From positions 63,437,064 to 63,501,063 of the forward strand of contig CM061242.1 of NCBI GenBank assembly GCA_030848705.1: a stretch of DNA of 64,000 nucleotides. The letters run 5' to 3'. Numbering within the stretch: position 1 is the first letter of the stretch; the number at the start of each line of letters is the position of its first letter. Origin of the DNA: Heracleum sosnowskyi (Eukaryota > Streptophyta > Magnoliopsida > Apiales > Apiaceae). Shown here piece by piece: positions 34,743 through 45,938 of this stretch. Below the pieces are notes generated by a model that saw nothing but the letters and a program-made list of their open reading frames with translations, had not been told where the DNA came from and did not search any database. The translations under genes were made by a program, and so were the position numbers.

Positions 34743-34757
34743 ATCTCCCCCAATCTT
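34743..34757 (-). other. SIRE-B polypurine tract
   Basis: On the minus strand aagattgggggagat directly precedes the LTR start TGTTAGATC. Same GGGGGAGAT core as SIRE-A. Confidence 0.85.
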
Positions 34758-35450
34758 ATACTTTGTGAAATAAAGTATAGATTCCTAAGATTCAATGATG
34801 TCAAAAACATTTTTACAAAATGTACAAATATCAGCACACTACTAGAAAAACTGCAATAGACATCAGTTTTTGGCCGATGTCTTTCACTTTTTCGACCGAT
34901 GTCTTTGTCGGTGATGTTAAAAGTCCCCCTTTTAGACATCAGTTTTTAACCGATGTTAAAACATTCTTTTTACATCGGTTTCCTTATACAATTCTGTTGT
35001 CTGAACATATATTTGACATCGGTTCTCTTGTGAAAATCCGTTGTCTAGACCTAGATTTAACATAAGTTTATTTCTAAATATCTGTTGTTTGAAGCTACAT
35101 TTAACATCGATTTGTTTCTAAATATTTGTTGTCTTGATATACATTTGACATTGATTTCATTTTAAAAACTGATGTCTTTGTGGTTGTACAATAATGTTTG
35201 ATATTCATTTTCACACAAATTATTAGACTAACCTACACACTTATATTACCAAAATTAAATCACACCAAAAAACAATTAAAACTGAATTTGTCATTAACAA
35301 AGAAATTCAGTATTCTTACATCATTGAGTAAAATGAAAATGATATGTATGCTCAGTATGAGCCTACAATATATACCAAAACCAAACTTTGATTACATTAT
35401 CCGGAAAACCAAATAACTAAAATAATTTCGAAAACAAGCCTCCTGTAAGC

Positions 35451-35757
35451 CTAAAGTCCATTGCAATCACAAAAAATGGAATCATCATCTCCATCCAGTT
35501 CATTATCTTCGTTAAGGTCAACCTAATTCAGGTATAACAAAAGAAGATACAACAAGTCAAGTTATTCGAACTCACAAATGCAAATAACAAGGTACTTTAA
35601 AAAAGATACGCATTGTACGTCATTCATATATACATACTTTACATACATAAATAAAGTGGTCAAGTTTCCGATCTATTTTGCCTAAAATATCTCGCGCGAG
35701 TATCAACTGTGCATATTCAGGGGTGGCATATTCCAACCACCAATATTTAACTTTAGC
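35451..35757 (-). pseudogene. Two putative terminal exons of an unrecognised gene inside CACTA element
   Basis: Exon 35757-35647 (37 codons: AKVKYWWLEYATPEYAQLIL and on to KLDHFIY) lies between an AG acceptor and GTATGT donor; exon 35522-35451 (VDLNEDNELDGDDDSIFC, stop TAG) follows an AG acceptor. Both introns and both phases are compatible. Composition is protein-like and unlike the AT-rich surroundings. I do not recognise the family. It could be the element's own gene remnant or a captured host gene end. Confidence 0.4.
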
Positions 35758-36320
35758 CTATCGATTGAATAGTCAAATTAGATTGGAAATGATTAGGTGG
35801 ATCAGAACAACATCTAGTGTATGCTACTGTGTCTTTGTAAGATGTTTAGGACCCTAGATATACACCTTATTTTATAGCCCACATACACAAAGTCTAATAA
35901 CGAAATCCTAGAGCTAAGTTGTTGGCCGAGCTAAAAACAAACACATAGAGAAAAACAGAGGATTGGTTCAAGATTTTTGTCGATACACATAATTACATCC
36001 AAATACTAGTTAAATTTTATAATCACTAAGATCTTGAGCCTAATATTTTCTAATAATTGCTTAAACTTTGATGTCATTCCACGATAGATTAAACACACGA
36101 TTTCTATCATGATATATACATAAAAAATAATTACAGTGTCTTTGTAGTGACATAACTATTCCTATTATATAATTTCTCTTATTGTGATAAATACAAGTTT
36201 TTTTTTTGCTAAATGTGATAAATACAAATTACTAGTTAATCAGTTGGTAATTACTAATTAGTTTACTATGGTGCATACATATAGATTAAAGCATCAAATC
36301 TGGAGAAGTAACACCTTTTA

Positions 36321-36439
36321 AGATATATCAAGGTACAACACCAAATCTGGAGCCACCAAACCCATGTCTGGAACCTGCACAAAGATGATAATGAACCTCA
36401 AATTCAATAGCAAACCCTTGGCTAATGAAAATGACATCC
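36321..36439 (-). pseudogene. Thymidylate-kinase-like exon pieces captured in CACTA element
   Basis: Minus-strand piece 36439-36397 reads MSFSLAKGL after a TTCAG acceptor; piece 36374-36321 reads VPDMGLVAPDLVLYLDIS after a GTGCAG acceptor. In plant dTMP kinase (which phosphorylates dTMP to dTDP) a 'FS.AKGL' segment is followed, after a few residues including Trp-Cys-Lys, by 'P..GL.APDLVLYLDI', the same order. Between the pieces is an apparent GT-AG intron. The first piece does not end in a compatible phase, and the coding sequence stops right after DIS, so this is a fragment. The match is from memory. Confidence 0.5.
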
Positions 36440-37171
36440 CTGAATACGCATAGTGTTCGATAAAAGAACTATATCATTTGAACAGGGTAGATCTTTGGCA
36501 AATTTAATGGATTAAGTTTTGAATTCTCTCCAATGACATGTACGTAACAGTTCCAACAAATGTGGCACCAGTTTAACATAAAAAAAGAGGTACTTGTGCA
36601 TTTATTTACATATATGAAGAATCTGATATTTATAAAAAAAACACCAGTTTAACATCAAATAACATTTGGAAACAATAGTAATGCACAAATAAAATTCAAT
36701 TTAATCATATAAATAAAAATTCATCAAAATACTCACCGCAGTTGCAGAAAAGTATCTTCTTCCATATCTCAGAAAACACTATCCAGTCAAATCTTGCTCA
36801 TGTATAAAAAAAATAACCAAATTAAAAAATTAGTAACAAAAAACTAAATTGAAATAAATGAATACTCCGTACCGATTCTTACCCAAACAAATTCTCCTTG
36901 TAACAATTGCTCTTGTATTGAAAATAAGAAAAATGAATCCAAAAATTAGGTTTTCAAGTTTTAAAAATCCCAATTAAAAATTAAATCAAAATAATTAATT
37001 CGATCTTACATACAAATGCAAGCCTACCCACTTACCAATTCGAGCTTTAGGGCTTTGAACAGATCAATATGAGCAGTTAATTGAACAAATCCATTTGGTT
37101 GTGAACAAATCGATTAGTGAGATTTAGTTGTATTATGAGATTTCGGTAGTAATTAGGGTTCTTGACTGTGA

Positions 37172-37230
37172 GAGAGGAGAGAGAGAGAGAGAGGGGGGGG
37201 GGGGGAGAGAGAGAGAGAGAGAGAGAGAGT
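37172..37230. repeat. GA repeat with a long G run
   Basis: (GA)n, then about 13-14 G bases, then (GA)n: an all-purine stretch of about 60 bases. On the minus strand it is CT-rich and followed by 'aaccctaattac', as in plant 5' leaders. Confidence 0.85.
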
Positions 37231-37566
37231 TATGATTTATTTTTAATTTGTTTTGTGTTTGTCTAAAAGAGAGAGATACTGTAGTTGAAAAAAGGGGAAG
37301 CAAAAATCGATCGGGGGGAATGATTTGGTATAAGGGGGGAAAAGAAATTGGTATTGAAGGGGGAAACAAATTTGGGGGAGGGAGCGTTTTTTTAAAGCAT
37401 ACCTAATACATCGGTAGTATTTGCAAGTGATGTCTAACAATTACAAAGACATCAGTTTTAAAAAGACAGATGTTATTAAAGCTTTTAACATCGGTAGCAT
37501 TAATGACTGATGTTAAATCACTGATGTCTATTACAGTTTTTCTAGTAGTGGCAGCAACTTATCTGT

Positions 37567-40500
37567 TTAAATTCTTTGATAGAACAGATTCATCTTCAAG
37601 AAGTTGGATAACAAATTTTCTTCTTTTTCTTCAAGAATTTGAATCAGTCTTTCCTTAAGATTTCTGAGTTCTTCATCTTCCTCATTAATCTGGTAGATAG
37701 CTGCTCTGAGATTTTGTATGGAGCTTCTTTGTAAACTGTGCTCTTCAAGCAAAAGATAAGCAATTTCCTTCCCATCAGGATTGAGAGTAAGTTGAGTTAT
37801 GCCAAAAGTCACTTCTTTAACAGCAGTGCCCCTTTGCATTTCCACATCTTGACCTCTTTGATTTAAGTACATGGGAGTATAATTACCATTGAAATTTATG
37901 TTTCCATCCAGTCTTCTTCTTATTGTTGACAAAACCATGTCACTCCATTCTTTGCACACTTTGTTCTTCCATTTTAACAGATAATGAACATATTTCAGTT
38001 CCTGTGTAGTTTTCATCAGCAGATCTTGAATGCGCAGAATCTTCACACTACCATCTTTCATGAAGTACAGAAGCTTTTCTTTCTTTTCAATACCATCATG
38101 ACAATCTATAACTATATCAACCGCTAATAAATTGTTCAGGTCTTCAGAAGTTAAAGTACCTCCAATTTCAGTCAAGGAGTAAGGATCAACATATGACATA
38201 TTCAGATATTCAGCATCCCTATGTCCAATACCTCCTCTTGAATTACTTGTCAATTGCTTCAGATTTGAAAACATTCGTAGCCAGAGTGCTTTTGATCTAA
38301 CCAAATCAGATAAATCAACAACACTTGAAGCACTTGTTATAATTCCTCCATTCTGAAAATTGATAGGCGTATTACACCTCAGTGTACTTATGTGTTTCCA
38401 CTTCTTATCTTTCTCTTTTTCAAAAGCATAGCTTCTTTCTAGTAAAGATTCTTGTCTGCTTGAATTTCTCCATAATCTTCTGTTTGAGAGCTTAAGCCTT
38501 TGTACATAGAGATTGAAATCTCTATTTGTTCTTCTTGTGATTTCTCTTCTTCTGGCTTCTTCTTCTTCATCCACTTCCTTGTTGTGAGAATCAACCACAG
38601 TGGATAAGATTAACAAATCAATCTCTTGCAGAATTTCAGATTCATCAGGATCTTGAACATTGTCAGGAACAATATCAGGATTAGAATCTTCAATTTGATT
38701 TGTATTGCAGAGAATTAATTGTCTTGGCTTTCTTCTCAATTCAGGATCTTCTTCAACATTTCCATCATCACCAAAAGTAGACCTGTCAGGAACTACTAGA
38801 GTTTGAGTAAGTTCAGGAATTTCTTCTATTAATAAACCTCTAGACCTTGTCTATCTAGGCATTGTTTGAGTTGAAGAACCTCTTCTACCTCTTCTAGCTC
38901 CTCTCCTACCTCTGCCTCCTCTTCCTCTAGCAGGAGCAGGGTTATTAAAGCTTTCCATCATTTCTCTCTGTTGTCTTAAGAATTCTTCATGTGAGAGATC
39001 ATGATATTCTTCACTTGCTGTAGAGAGTGCTTTTCTTGCAAATAATTGTTGAACTCTTTTATCAGTGTGATATAGAGTAACAATTCTGCCATCTTTTGTA
39101 GAGATCTTCTGGAATAGATTTGATGCATCTTCAGGATTATCAATAATCACATCTTCATCACCTTTAGGAATTGTAGCAAGAGTTTGTCTATGACCAGGCA
39201 TCAGGATTTGATCACTTGTCAGGATTTGTTCTTCCGTCAGGATCTGAGATTGCACCAATGTTCTTACTATCCTTACTCCAGAATCAGAAACATGAGTTGA
39301 CTGCGTTGTTTGACTTTGAGAAGTTTGAATTGTCTTCATAACAGCAGCATCAGAGGTTTCTCCTTGTAGAATTTTGTCACCACCATCATTTCCAGTATCA
39401 TCATCATTATTTCTCAATACTAGATCAGGTGTACATTTTGTCTGACTTACCTTCTCCCCCTTTTTGAAATCAACATTTGACAATATATTCAAAATTAAGG
39501 CAAGAGAAGTTTGAATGTCAGTTACCTTTGTATCAAGAGAATCAATCCTTCTGTTGATGGAGGTTTGTTCAGAAACAACAGATTTCACTTGGGATTCCAC
39601 TATCCTTAGTTGAAGAGCAGTGGGCACCTTTGTAAAACTCATAGAAATATCTTCCCTCACCAACTCAATTGCAGCTTTGACAGAATCAATCTCATGTTTC
39701 AGGCTTTTAGATAAAAGAGTTGTAGCCTTCAAATGATTCTTCAAATCTTGATTCTCTATCATCTTCACTGCTTCATAAGCATGATCCAAGGCATATGGAT
39801 AGCTGACATATTCATCAGACCTATACCATTCATTTTCCCATTGATGCCTTTTCATTTGCTCAGCAGGATCAATTTCAGAAGGAACATAAAAGTCTTGTCT
39901 GAAGTCTTTTCCAGTAGAAGCCTTGCCAGCCATGAATGTGCTTGACGAACCATAATTAGTTCCAAGACTAGATTTTAGAACTCTGGCAAGCTGTTCCTTC
40001 TCGTCATTATTTTCATCATCACTATCATCAGAATCATCATCATCATCATGAGTAACATCAGGATCAGGAATAGTTATACCTTTCAGTTTATCCTATGAAT
40101 CTGTGATAGGATGGTCCATTGGTCGTGATCTTAGTGGTTGTATCAAAATTGGTTCAACATCAGGAGCACCACTAGCATCAGGAGTAACATTGTCAGGATT
40201 TGATAAGCTTGCATCAGTGTTTGTTACTGATGGTTCTTGTGTAGCATGAGGTTCTGAATCTTCTTCAACACTTTGAGTTGAAGGTTCTTGTGTGATTCCC
40301 TCATTGACAGTGTCCTCGACCAATCTTTGAACTTCATCTGCACCAGAAATCCCTTGAGCATTGTCAGGAAATTTCTCAGAAACTGTAGCTTGGCCTGCAT
40401 CTTCACTTTGAGAAGATGGTTCTTGTGTGACCATTCCAATTGCTAAGCCTTCACCCAAACTTTGATTGAGTGGTTCTTGTGTGGCTGGATCATCAGTAAG

Positions 40501-41286
40501 AGCTGTTGAACCACTTTGAGGTCCAGGTTCTCGTGGGCTTGATCCCTTCAGTTTCTTCTGTCTAGAAAACACTAACTCTCCTGCTTTCCTTAGCTTTTCC
40601 ATTGGATGTTTAATCCCAAGATTGGAAGCAGCAGCACCATACTTCTCCCATGAAATATCAATATGTCTTTTTGTTGGAGAGTCATGTGCTGGAGAGTCTA
40701 AAATAGTAACCACTTGACTTGGTGCAACATCGGGAATACTAACATCAGGATTTGCTTGAGAAGCTGAACTTGATTGCTCATTAAGAATAGAAGTGTCCTA
40801 TACATCAGTATCCTGCTTCTTTTCAAAAGGAATATGATACCTGCTCTTAGATAATTTCCTTTTCTTCTGTGGCTTTAATGATGGTACCATAGCTTCAATA
40901 GCAGTATCAGCAACTTCCTTATTCAAATTCATTATAGAGGATATAGGTAAATCATCCTCTGAATCAGTCTCATCTCTGAGCACTAACTTCCTTTTAACAG
41001 AAACAGTCTCAACACCCTTAGCAGCTTTCTTTACCAGAACCCCTTGTACACCCCCTTGTAACTTCTTTTTAGTGAGTGGTGTAGAGGTAAAATCCTTTGA
41101 ACCTGATTGCCTTCCTGACACATCAGTTCTAGCTGATTTCCTTGCTTTTACAACTAAAGTCTTTTGAGAGACATTAGAGGTGGTTGTTGACTGTTTAGAC
41201 TGTTTGGGATGAATTCTTGGGTTAGGAACAAGGTGTGATTGGCCTTGCCCCATAGCATGAGAAAGTAATCCATAACGAGTAGGCAT
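37567..41286 (-). pseudogene. SIRE-B env-like frame, three in-frame amber stops
   Basis: One frame of about 1240 codons from ATG 41286 to TAA 37567, with TAG at 40798-40800, 40093-40095 and 38851-38853 and no frameshift. The frame is open upstream to about 41398. Parts: a short N-terminal piece (MPTRYGLLSHAMGQGQ) that looks like the end of a larger domain; a basic region (KPQKKRKLSKSR); a Gln/Glu/Pro/Ser-rich repetitive stretch with 'TQEPS.QS' units; a predicted helical stretch (SKSLKHEIDSVKAAIELV); an Arg/Gly cluster (RGRGGRGRRGARRGRRG) just before the third TAG; and a mixed helical C-terminus. No signal peptide or membrane segment is visible. It is the positional counterpart of 9595-13386 in SIRE-A. 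Confidence 0.72.
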
Positions 41287-41587
41287 TTTCTGATGTAAGA
41301 AAAAGCTAACCTCATCAGGAATAAAAGCATTACCAATAAAACCATTTGCCTTATCAGGATTAGAAAAAAAAATTCTATATGAAGTGAGAATAAAATTTCA
41401 TTTAAGAAAACAAAATTTTATTTCACTAATCCTGAAAAAATATTTTTGTTTAATTTTAAAATCACCAAATTAATGATGTAGAACCCACTAAAACATTCTT
41501 ACCATTTATCAAAGCAAAATAGTCATGGAAAACTGAACCGTCGCCTCGAGAATAAGCAAATGACCTGCAGCTTTAACAAATAATCTC

Positions 41588-41595
41588 TATAAAAG
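41588..41595 (+). promoter_or_regulatory. TATA box for antisense ORF in SIRE-B
   Basis: CTCTATAAAAGAGAG lies 103 bases before the ATG at 41691 on the plus strand, a usual distance for a plant core promoter with a short leader. Confidence 0.4.
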
Positions 41596-41690
41596 AGAGT
41601 GTTAAACAATATTATCTTTTACCATAAAAAATACACAAACCCTCTCCACAGAAAAAACTTACGAAAACCTTTCATCTTCTTCGTTTCTCC

Positions 41691-42101
41691 ATGGCTGCTA
41701 ATAACCAACAAGATGCGTTACCTGATCAAGAACTCGGTGGCATAGAGTTAATCTGGCAGGAGATGGATCAGGTTCTTGCAGAAATTGCAGAAGAGCCACA
41801 ACCCATTCCTGACCCTCAAGAGCATAATGCCTTTGTAAACGCAATGGCTGATATGCTTTTTCACAACTTCCAGCAGGCAAATCCTGACTGGAATCCTCTT
41901 GACAATCTCATCATTGTCAATGATGAAGAGGATGAAGACGACGAGGATGAAGATGAAGATGATGATGACGCTGAAGAGCTCAAGAGAAGAAAGAGGATCC
42001 GTGATGCTTGTATGTCATGCAAGTTGGAAGCACAGAAGAGTCCCGGTGGTCACGGTGACGATCCGCCTTCAAGTACATCAACTCCTCTTCTTGTCTTTTA
42101 A
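41691..42101 (+). CDS. Antisense acidic small protein inside SIRE-B (unknown function)
   Basis: Intact 136-codon ORF on the strand opposite to SIRE-B, in the spacer between pol and env-like frame. The start context is strong (TCTCCATGGCTGC). A TATA box lies 103 bases upstream, and AATAAA-like signals lie at 42361 and nearby. The protein has an N-terminal acidic helix-prone part (ELIWQEMDQVLAEIAEE), DWNPLDN, a run of about 20 Asp/Glu residues, a basic KRRKRIRD patch that could be a nuclear signal, and a CMSC pair. I recognise no family. Extra antisense ORFs are known in Tat elements but I do not know of this one in Sireviruses. It could also be a low-complexity ORF. Confidence 0.45.
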   Translation: MAANNQQDALPDQELGGIELIWQEMDQVLAEIAEEPQPIPDPQEHNAFVNAMADMLFHNFQQANPDWNPLDNLIIVNDEEDEDDEDEDEDDDDAEELKRRKRIRDACMSCKLEAQKSPGGHGDDPPSSTSTPLLVF

Positions 42102-42623
42102 GGATGGAACAAGAGACCTTCCAATCCTGATGGATTGTGAAGCTGCTCAGGAGCATTCATGCTAATTTGCAGTGCACGTGTTCCTGAATAGAAAACTAGA
42201 CTAGAAAACAATGTAATTTTCCTTTTCCATTTGTAAACAGATTCAAGTATCAATGAATTTTATCAATTCTCTCAATTGTTCATCTTCTGTTATTTCCTGT
42301 ACAAATTGTTACCAATAGTGCATATGACATTTAAAATGATGAATGGTAATTCCTTAGAAAATAAATTGAGAGTTAAAAGTAAAACTTAATACTTAATCAG
42401 AGACTAAGTATAGCTTTTACTTTCCAGAGAATACCAGCACTGTTGTTTTCAAATTGCCTTAAAACCTCTGGCTTTCACACCAGCTTCAGTATCTATGCAT
42501 CAGGATTGACCAGTTGACTTCCTGTCAGGATAGAGTCCTATCAGGATTTGATCAAAAATACATACCTTTCTGAATGACCAGCAAGATTTGATAGTCATCG
42601 GGATTTCTTCTCTGTAGCTTTTC
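42102..42623. other. SIRE-B spacer after pol
   Basis: No credible ORF on either strand. AT-rich with ATCAGGAT words; contains possible polyadenylation signals for the antisense ORF (aatgaatttt at 42253, AATAAA near 42360). Confidence 0.5.
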
Positions 42624-45600
42624 TCAAAAATTCTCAAAGTTCATCATTCCAAGTTCATTCACCAACTTATTGAAAGTAGCTTCAGGTAGTGGTTTGGTGA
42701 ATATATCAGCTAGTTGTTGATCATTAGGAACAAAGTGAAGTTCAATTGTTCCTTCCAGAACCTGTTCTCTTATGAAATTATATCTAATACTGATGTGTTT
42801 AGTAAGAGAATGTTGAACTGGATTTCCTGTCATTGCAATAGCACTTTGGTTATCACAATAAATAGGGATTTTTGAGTATGACAGGCCATAATCTAACAAC
42901 TGATTTCTCATCCACATTATCTGAGCACAACAGCTTCCTACAGCAATGTACTCAGCTTCTGCTGTTGAAGTAGAGATAGACTTTTGCTTTTTACTGAACC
43001 ATGAAACTAGTCTACCACCCAAAAACTGACAGCTTCCTGAAGTACTTTTCCTGTCTATTTTGCATCCTGCAAAATCAGCATCTGAATAACCACACAAACC
43101 AAAATCTGATTCCCTTGCATACCAAAGACCAAGTGAAGGAGTGCCTTTGAGATATCTGAAAATTCTTTTAACTGCAATCAGATGAGGTTCCCTAGGTTTT
43201 GCTTGAAATCTTGCACACAGACAGGTTGCAAACATGATATCTGGTCTACTTGCAGTGAGATACAATAAAGAGCCAATCATTCCTCTGTAGTGAGTTACAT
43301 CTACCTCAGTACCTTGATCAGGATCAAGTTTGGTAGCTGTAGCAATGGGAGTACTTGCAGTAGCACAGTCTTCCATGTTAAACCTTTTCAATAAATTCTT
43401 TGTATATTTTGACTGATTGATAAAAATGCCATCATCAGACTGTTTAACTTGAAGACCAAGAAAATAACTCATTTCTCCCATCATGCTCATTTGATATCTT
43501 GACTGCATAAGCTTGGAAAACTTTTCACACAACTTATTGTTTGTTGACCCAAAAATGATATCATCAACATAAATCTGAACTAAAAGATGGCATTTTTGAA
43601 TCCACTTTCCAGTAAGAATTGAGCTAAGGTTTCATACCATGCTCTTAGAGCTTGCTTTAGTCCATAAAGTGCCTTTTCCAATCTGTAAACATGATTTGGA
43701 TATTTTGGATCAATGAAACCATGAGGTTGTTCAACATAGACTTCTTCCTCCAGTTCACCATTTAAGAAAGCACTTTTCACATCCATCTGGAAAATCTTGA
43801 ATTTCTTATGAGCTGCATATGCCAGAAAGATCCTGATGGCTTCTAGTCTTGCAACAGGAGCAAAAGTTTCATCATAGTCAATTCCTTCTTGTTGAGAATA
43901 CCCCTTTGCAACTAGTCTTGCTTTGTTTCTGATAATTACACCATCTGAATAAGTCTTATTCTTGAAAATTCACTTCAACAATTGATCTGTTCTTTGGTCT
44001 TGGTACCAGTTTCCAGACTTCATTCCTTTCAAATTCATTCAATTCTTCTTGCATTGTAGTAACCCAATCAGCATCTTTAAGTGCATCTTCAACTTTCTTT
44101 GGCTCTTCCTTTGACAGAAAGTTATTATATAGATATTCATTTTGAGTTGCACTTCTTGTCTGAACACCTGCATCAGGATCTCCAATTATCAAATCAGGAG
44201 TATGACTTGCAATCCATTTCCTTGCTGATGGTAAGTCATTCCTTGATGTAGATGCTCCCCCTGGATTGGTGTTATCTTGATTAGAAGAATTTGATTCATT
44301 AGAAGCTCCCCCTGAATTGTTACTATCTCCTCCTGATGAATTATCAGGATCATCACTTGAATCAGTATCTGAAGAATTATGTCCTGATGATTGAGTTGAC
44401 TCTGAACTTGTAGTAGAATGCTGTTGCTCCCCCTCAACATTAGCACTACTAGTTGTATTACTATTGTTTTCATTATCAGAATTAACATTTGAAGTGTCAT
44501 CAGGATCTGATGTGTCATCAGGATTTGGTGACTCATCAGGATCTGATGAACTGACAGGATCTGATTCATTTTCTTCAGGTTCCTTGGTAGCTTCATTTTC
44601 AAAAATCAGTCTATCATGTGAGTCTTCATTCAATCCAATTATCTTCTTATCATCAAAAGATACATGTATTGACTCCATGACAGTCCTTGTTCTCAAGTTA
44701 AAAACTCTAAAGGCTCTTGATGCAGGATAGCCTATGAAAATTCCTTCATCAGCCTTTGTTTCAACTTTCCTAGCTGTTCAGGATGAGTTCTGAGAACAAG
44801 ACATTTACAGCCAAACACATGCAGATGCTTCAAACTTGGTTTCTTCTCCTTGAGTGATTGATAAGGAGTAACACCATGTCTGTTTATCAATGTGAGATTT
44901 TGAGTATAGCATGCTGTGTTGACTACTTCTGCCCAGAAATATGTAGGTAATTTAGCTTCTTCCAACATAGTTCTGCCATCTTCAATAAGAGTTCTATTTT
45001 TCCTTTCAACTACTCCATTTTGCTGAGGTGTGCCTGGAGCAGAGAATTGTTGAATAATTCCTTTGTATTTGCAGAACTCTTCCATCTTTGAATTCTTGAA
45101 TTCAGTACCATTATCACTCCTCAGTATCTTGACCTTGTACTTTGTGGTTGTCTCAATCATTCTCATATAATCCAACAGTATTTCAGGAGTTTCATATTTT
45201 CTGTGCAAAAAATACACCCAGGTGAATCTAGAATATTCATCAACAATTACAAGAGTGTACCTTTTCTTACTGATGGACATAATGTTGACTGGTCCAAATA
45301 AATCAAGATGCTGCATGTGATATGGTTCTTCAATAGAGGATTCAGATTTACTCTTGAATGATGTCCTTCTCTGTTTAGCTTTTTGACATGCATCACAGAG
45401 TCCATCAGGAGTATATAACACTTTTGGCAATCCTCTAACTAAATCTTTCTTAACCAACTCATTGATATTGCTGAAGTTGAGATGAGAAAGCTTCTTGTGC
45501 CAATTCCAACTTTCATCTACTGATGCTTTACTGATGAGACATGTAGGGGAGTCATCAGTATTTGAGAGAATGTTGGCTTCATAAATGTTACCATGCATGT

Positions 45601-45922
45601 AGCCAGTCAGTGCAATCTTTCCTGTTTCTTTGCTGACTACTTCACAATGTGTGGAATAGAAGTTGACATGATAACCTCTGTCAGTGATTTGACTAATACT
45701 CAACAGGTTGTGTTTTAGTCCTTTCACTAGAGCTACTTTTTCAATGATGACATTTCCAATGATTCTATTGCCATATCCCAAAGTTTGTCCAATGTTGTCA
45801 TCTCCATAAGACACAGTTGGGCCAGCTTTTTTCTCATATTCTGATAACAGGGCTTTGTTTCCAGTCATGTGCACAGAGCATCCACTATCCATGACTAACA
45901 CATTTTTCCTTTTTCCCTGTAA
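42624..45922 (-). pseudogene. pol: SIRE-B pol with frameshifts and small deletions
   Basis: Opens at TTACAGGG (45922), directly after a TGA. Protease (MDSGCSVHMTG), GAG-pre-integrase (SWNWHKKLSHLNF, CDACQKAKQRR), integrase (HLDLFGPV, RSDNGTEF, NGVVERKNR) are in one frame to about 44735. A frameshift near 44735 leads into the linker (Ser/Asn/Asp-rich) and VEDALKDADWV; a second lesion near 43975 removes the GTRW region; RT continues (DVKSAFLNGELEEEVYVEQ, 43786-43700) to a third lesion near 43590, where about 45 bases before the YVDD motif are missing. RNase H is open from 43532 (YSDADFAGCKIDRK, STAEAEYIA, CDNQSAIA) to the end at 42624. It is clearly non-functional. Confidence 0.88.
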
Positions 45923-45926
45923 TCAG
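45915..45926 (-). promoter_or_regulatory. Stop-TTACAG|GG motif at SIRE-B gag/pol junction
   Basis: Minus-strand TTCTATTCTGATTACAGGG: the TGA closes the pol frame and TTACAG|GG opens it, 13 bases after the gag TAG (45941-45939). The pyrimidine tract, CTGAT and CAG|G fit a plant 3' splice site better than the SIRE-A copy does. Confidence 0.5.
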
Positions 45927-45938
45927 AATAGAAACACA

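Larger units (their letters stand above)
34837..37550. mobile_element. Non-autonomous CACTA transposon
   Basis: Terminal inverted repeats CACTACTAGAAAAACTG (34837) and its complement ending 37550, flanked by the 3-bp duplication GCA (34834-34836, 37551-37553). Subterminal repeats based on GACATCGGTTT / ACATCAGTTTTTAACCGATGT crowd 34860-35170 and 37400-37535. These are the defining marks of CACTA (En/Spm) elements. No transposase ORF is present. The interior carries sequences that look like exons of host genes on the minus strand. Confidence 0.93.

Noticed and set aside
37133..37369. 78-codon minus-strand ORF rich in Ser, Leu and Pro
   Set aside because: It is the translation of CT-rich simple sequence.
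41470..41580. Minus-strand exon-like piece (SFAYSRGDGSVFHDYFALIN) between a GCAG acceptor and GTAAGA donor upstream of SIRE-B env-like frame
   Set aside because: It reads like protein but is short, the phase to the downstream frame meets stops, and no counterpart was found in SIRE-A; too weak to annotate.
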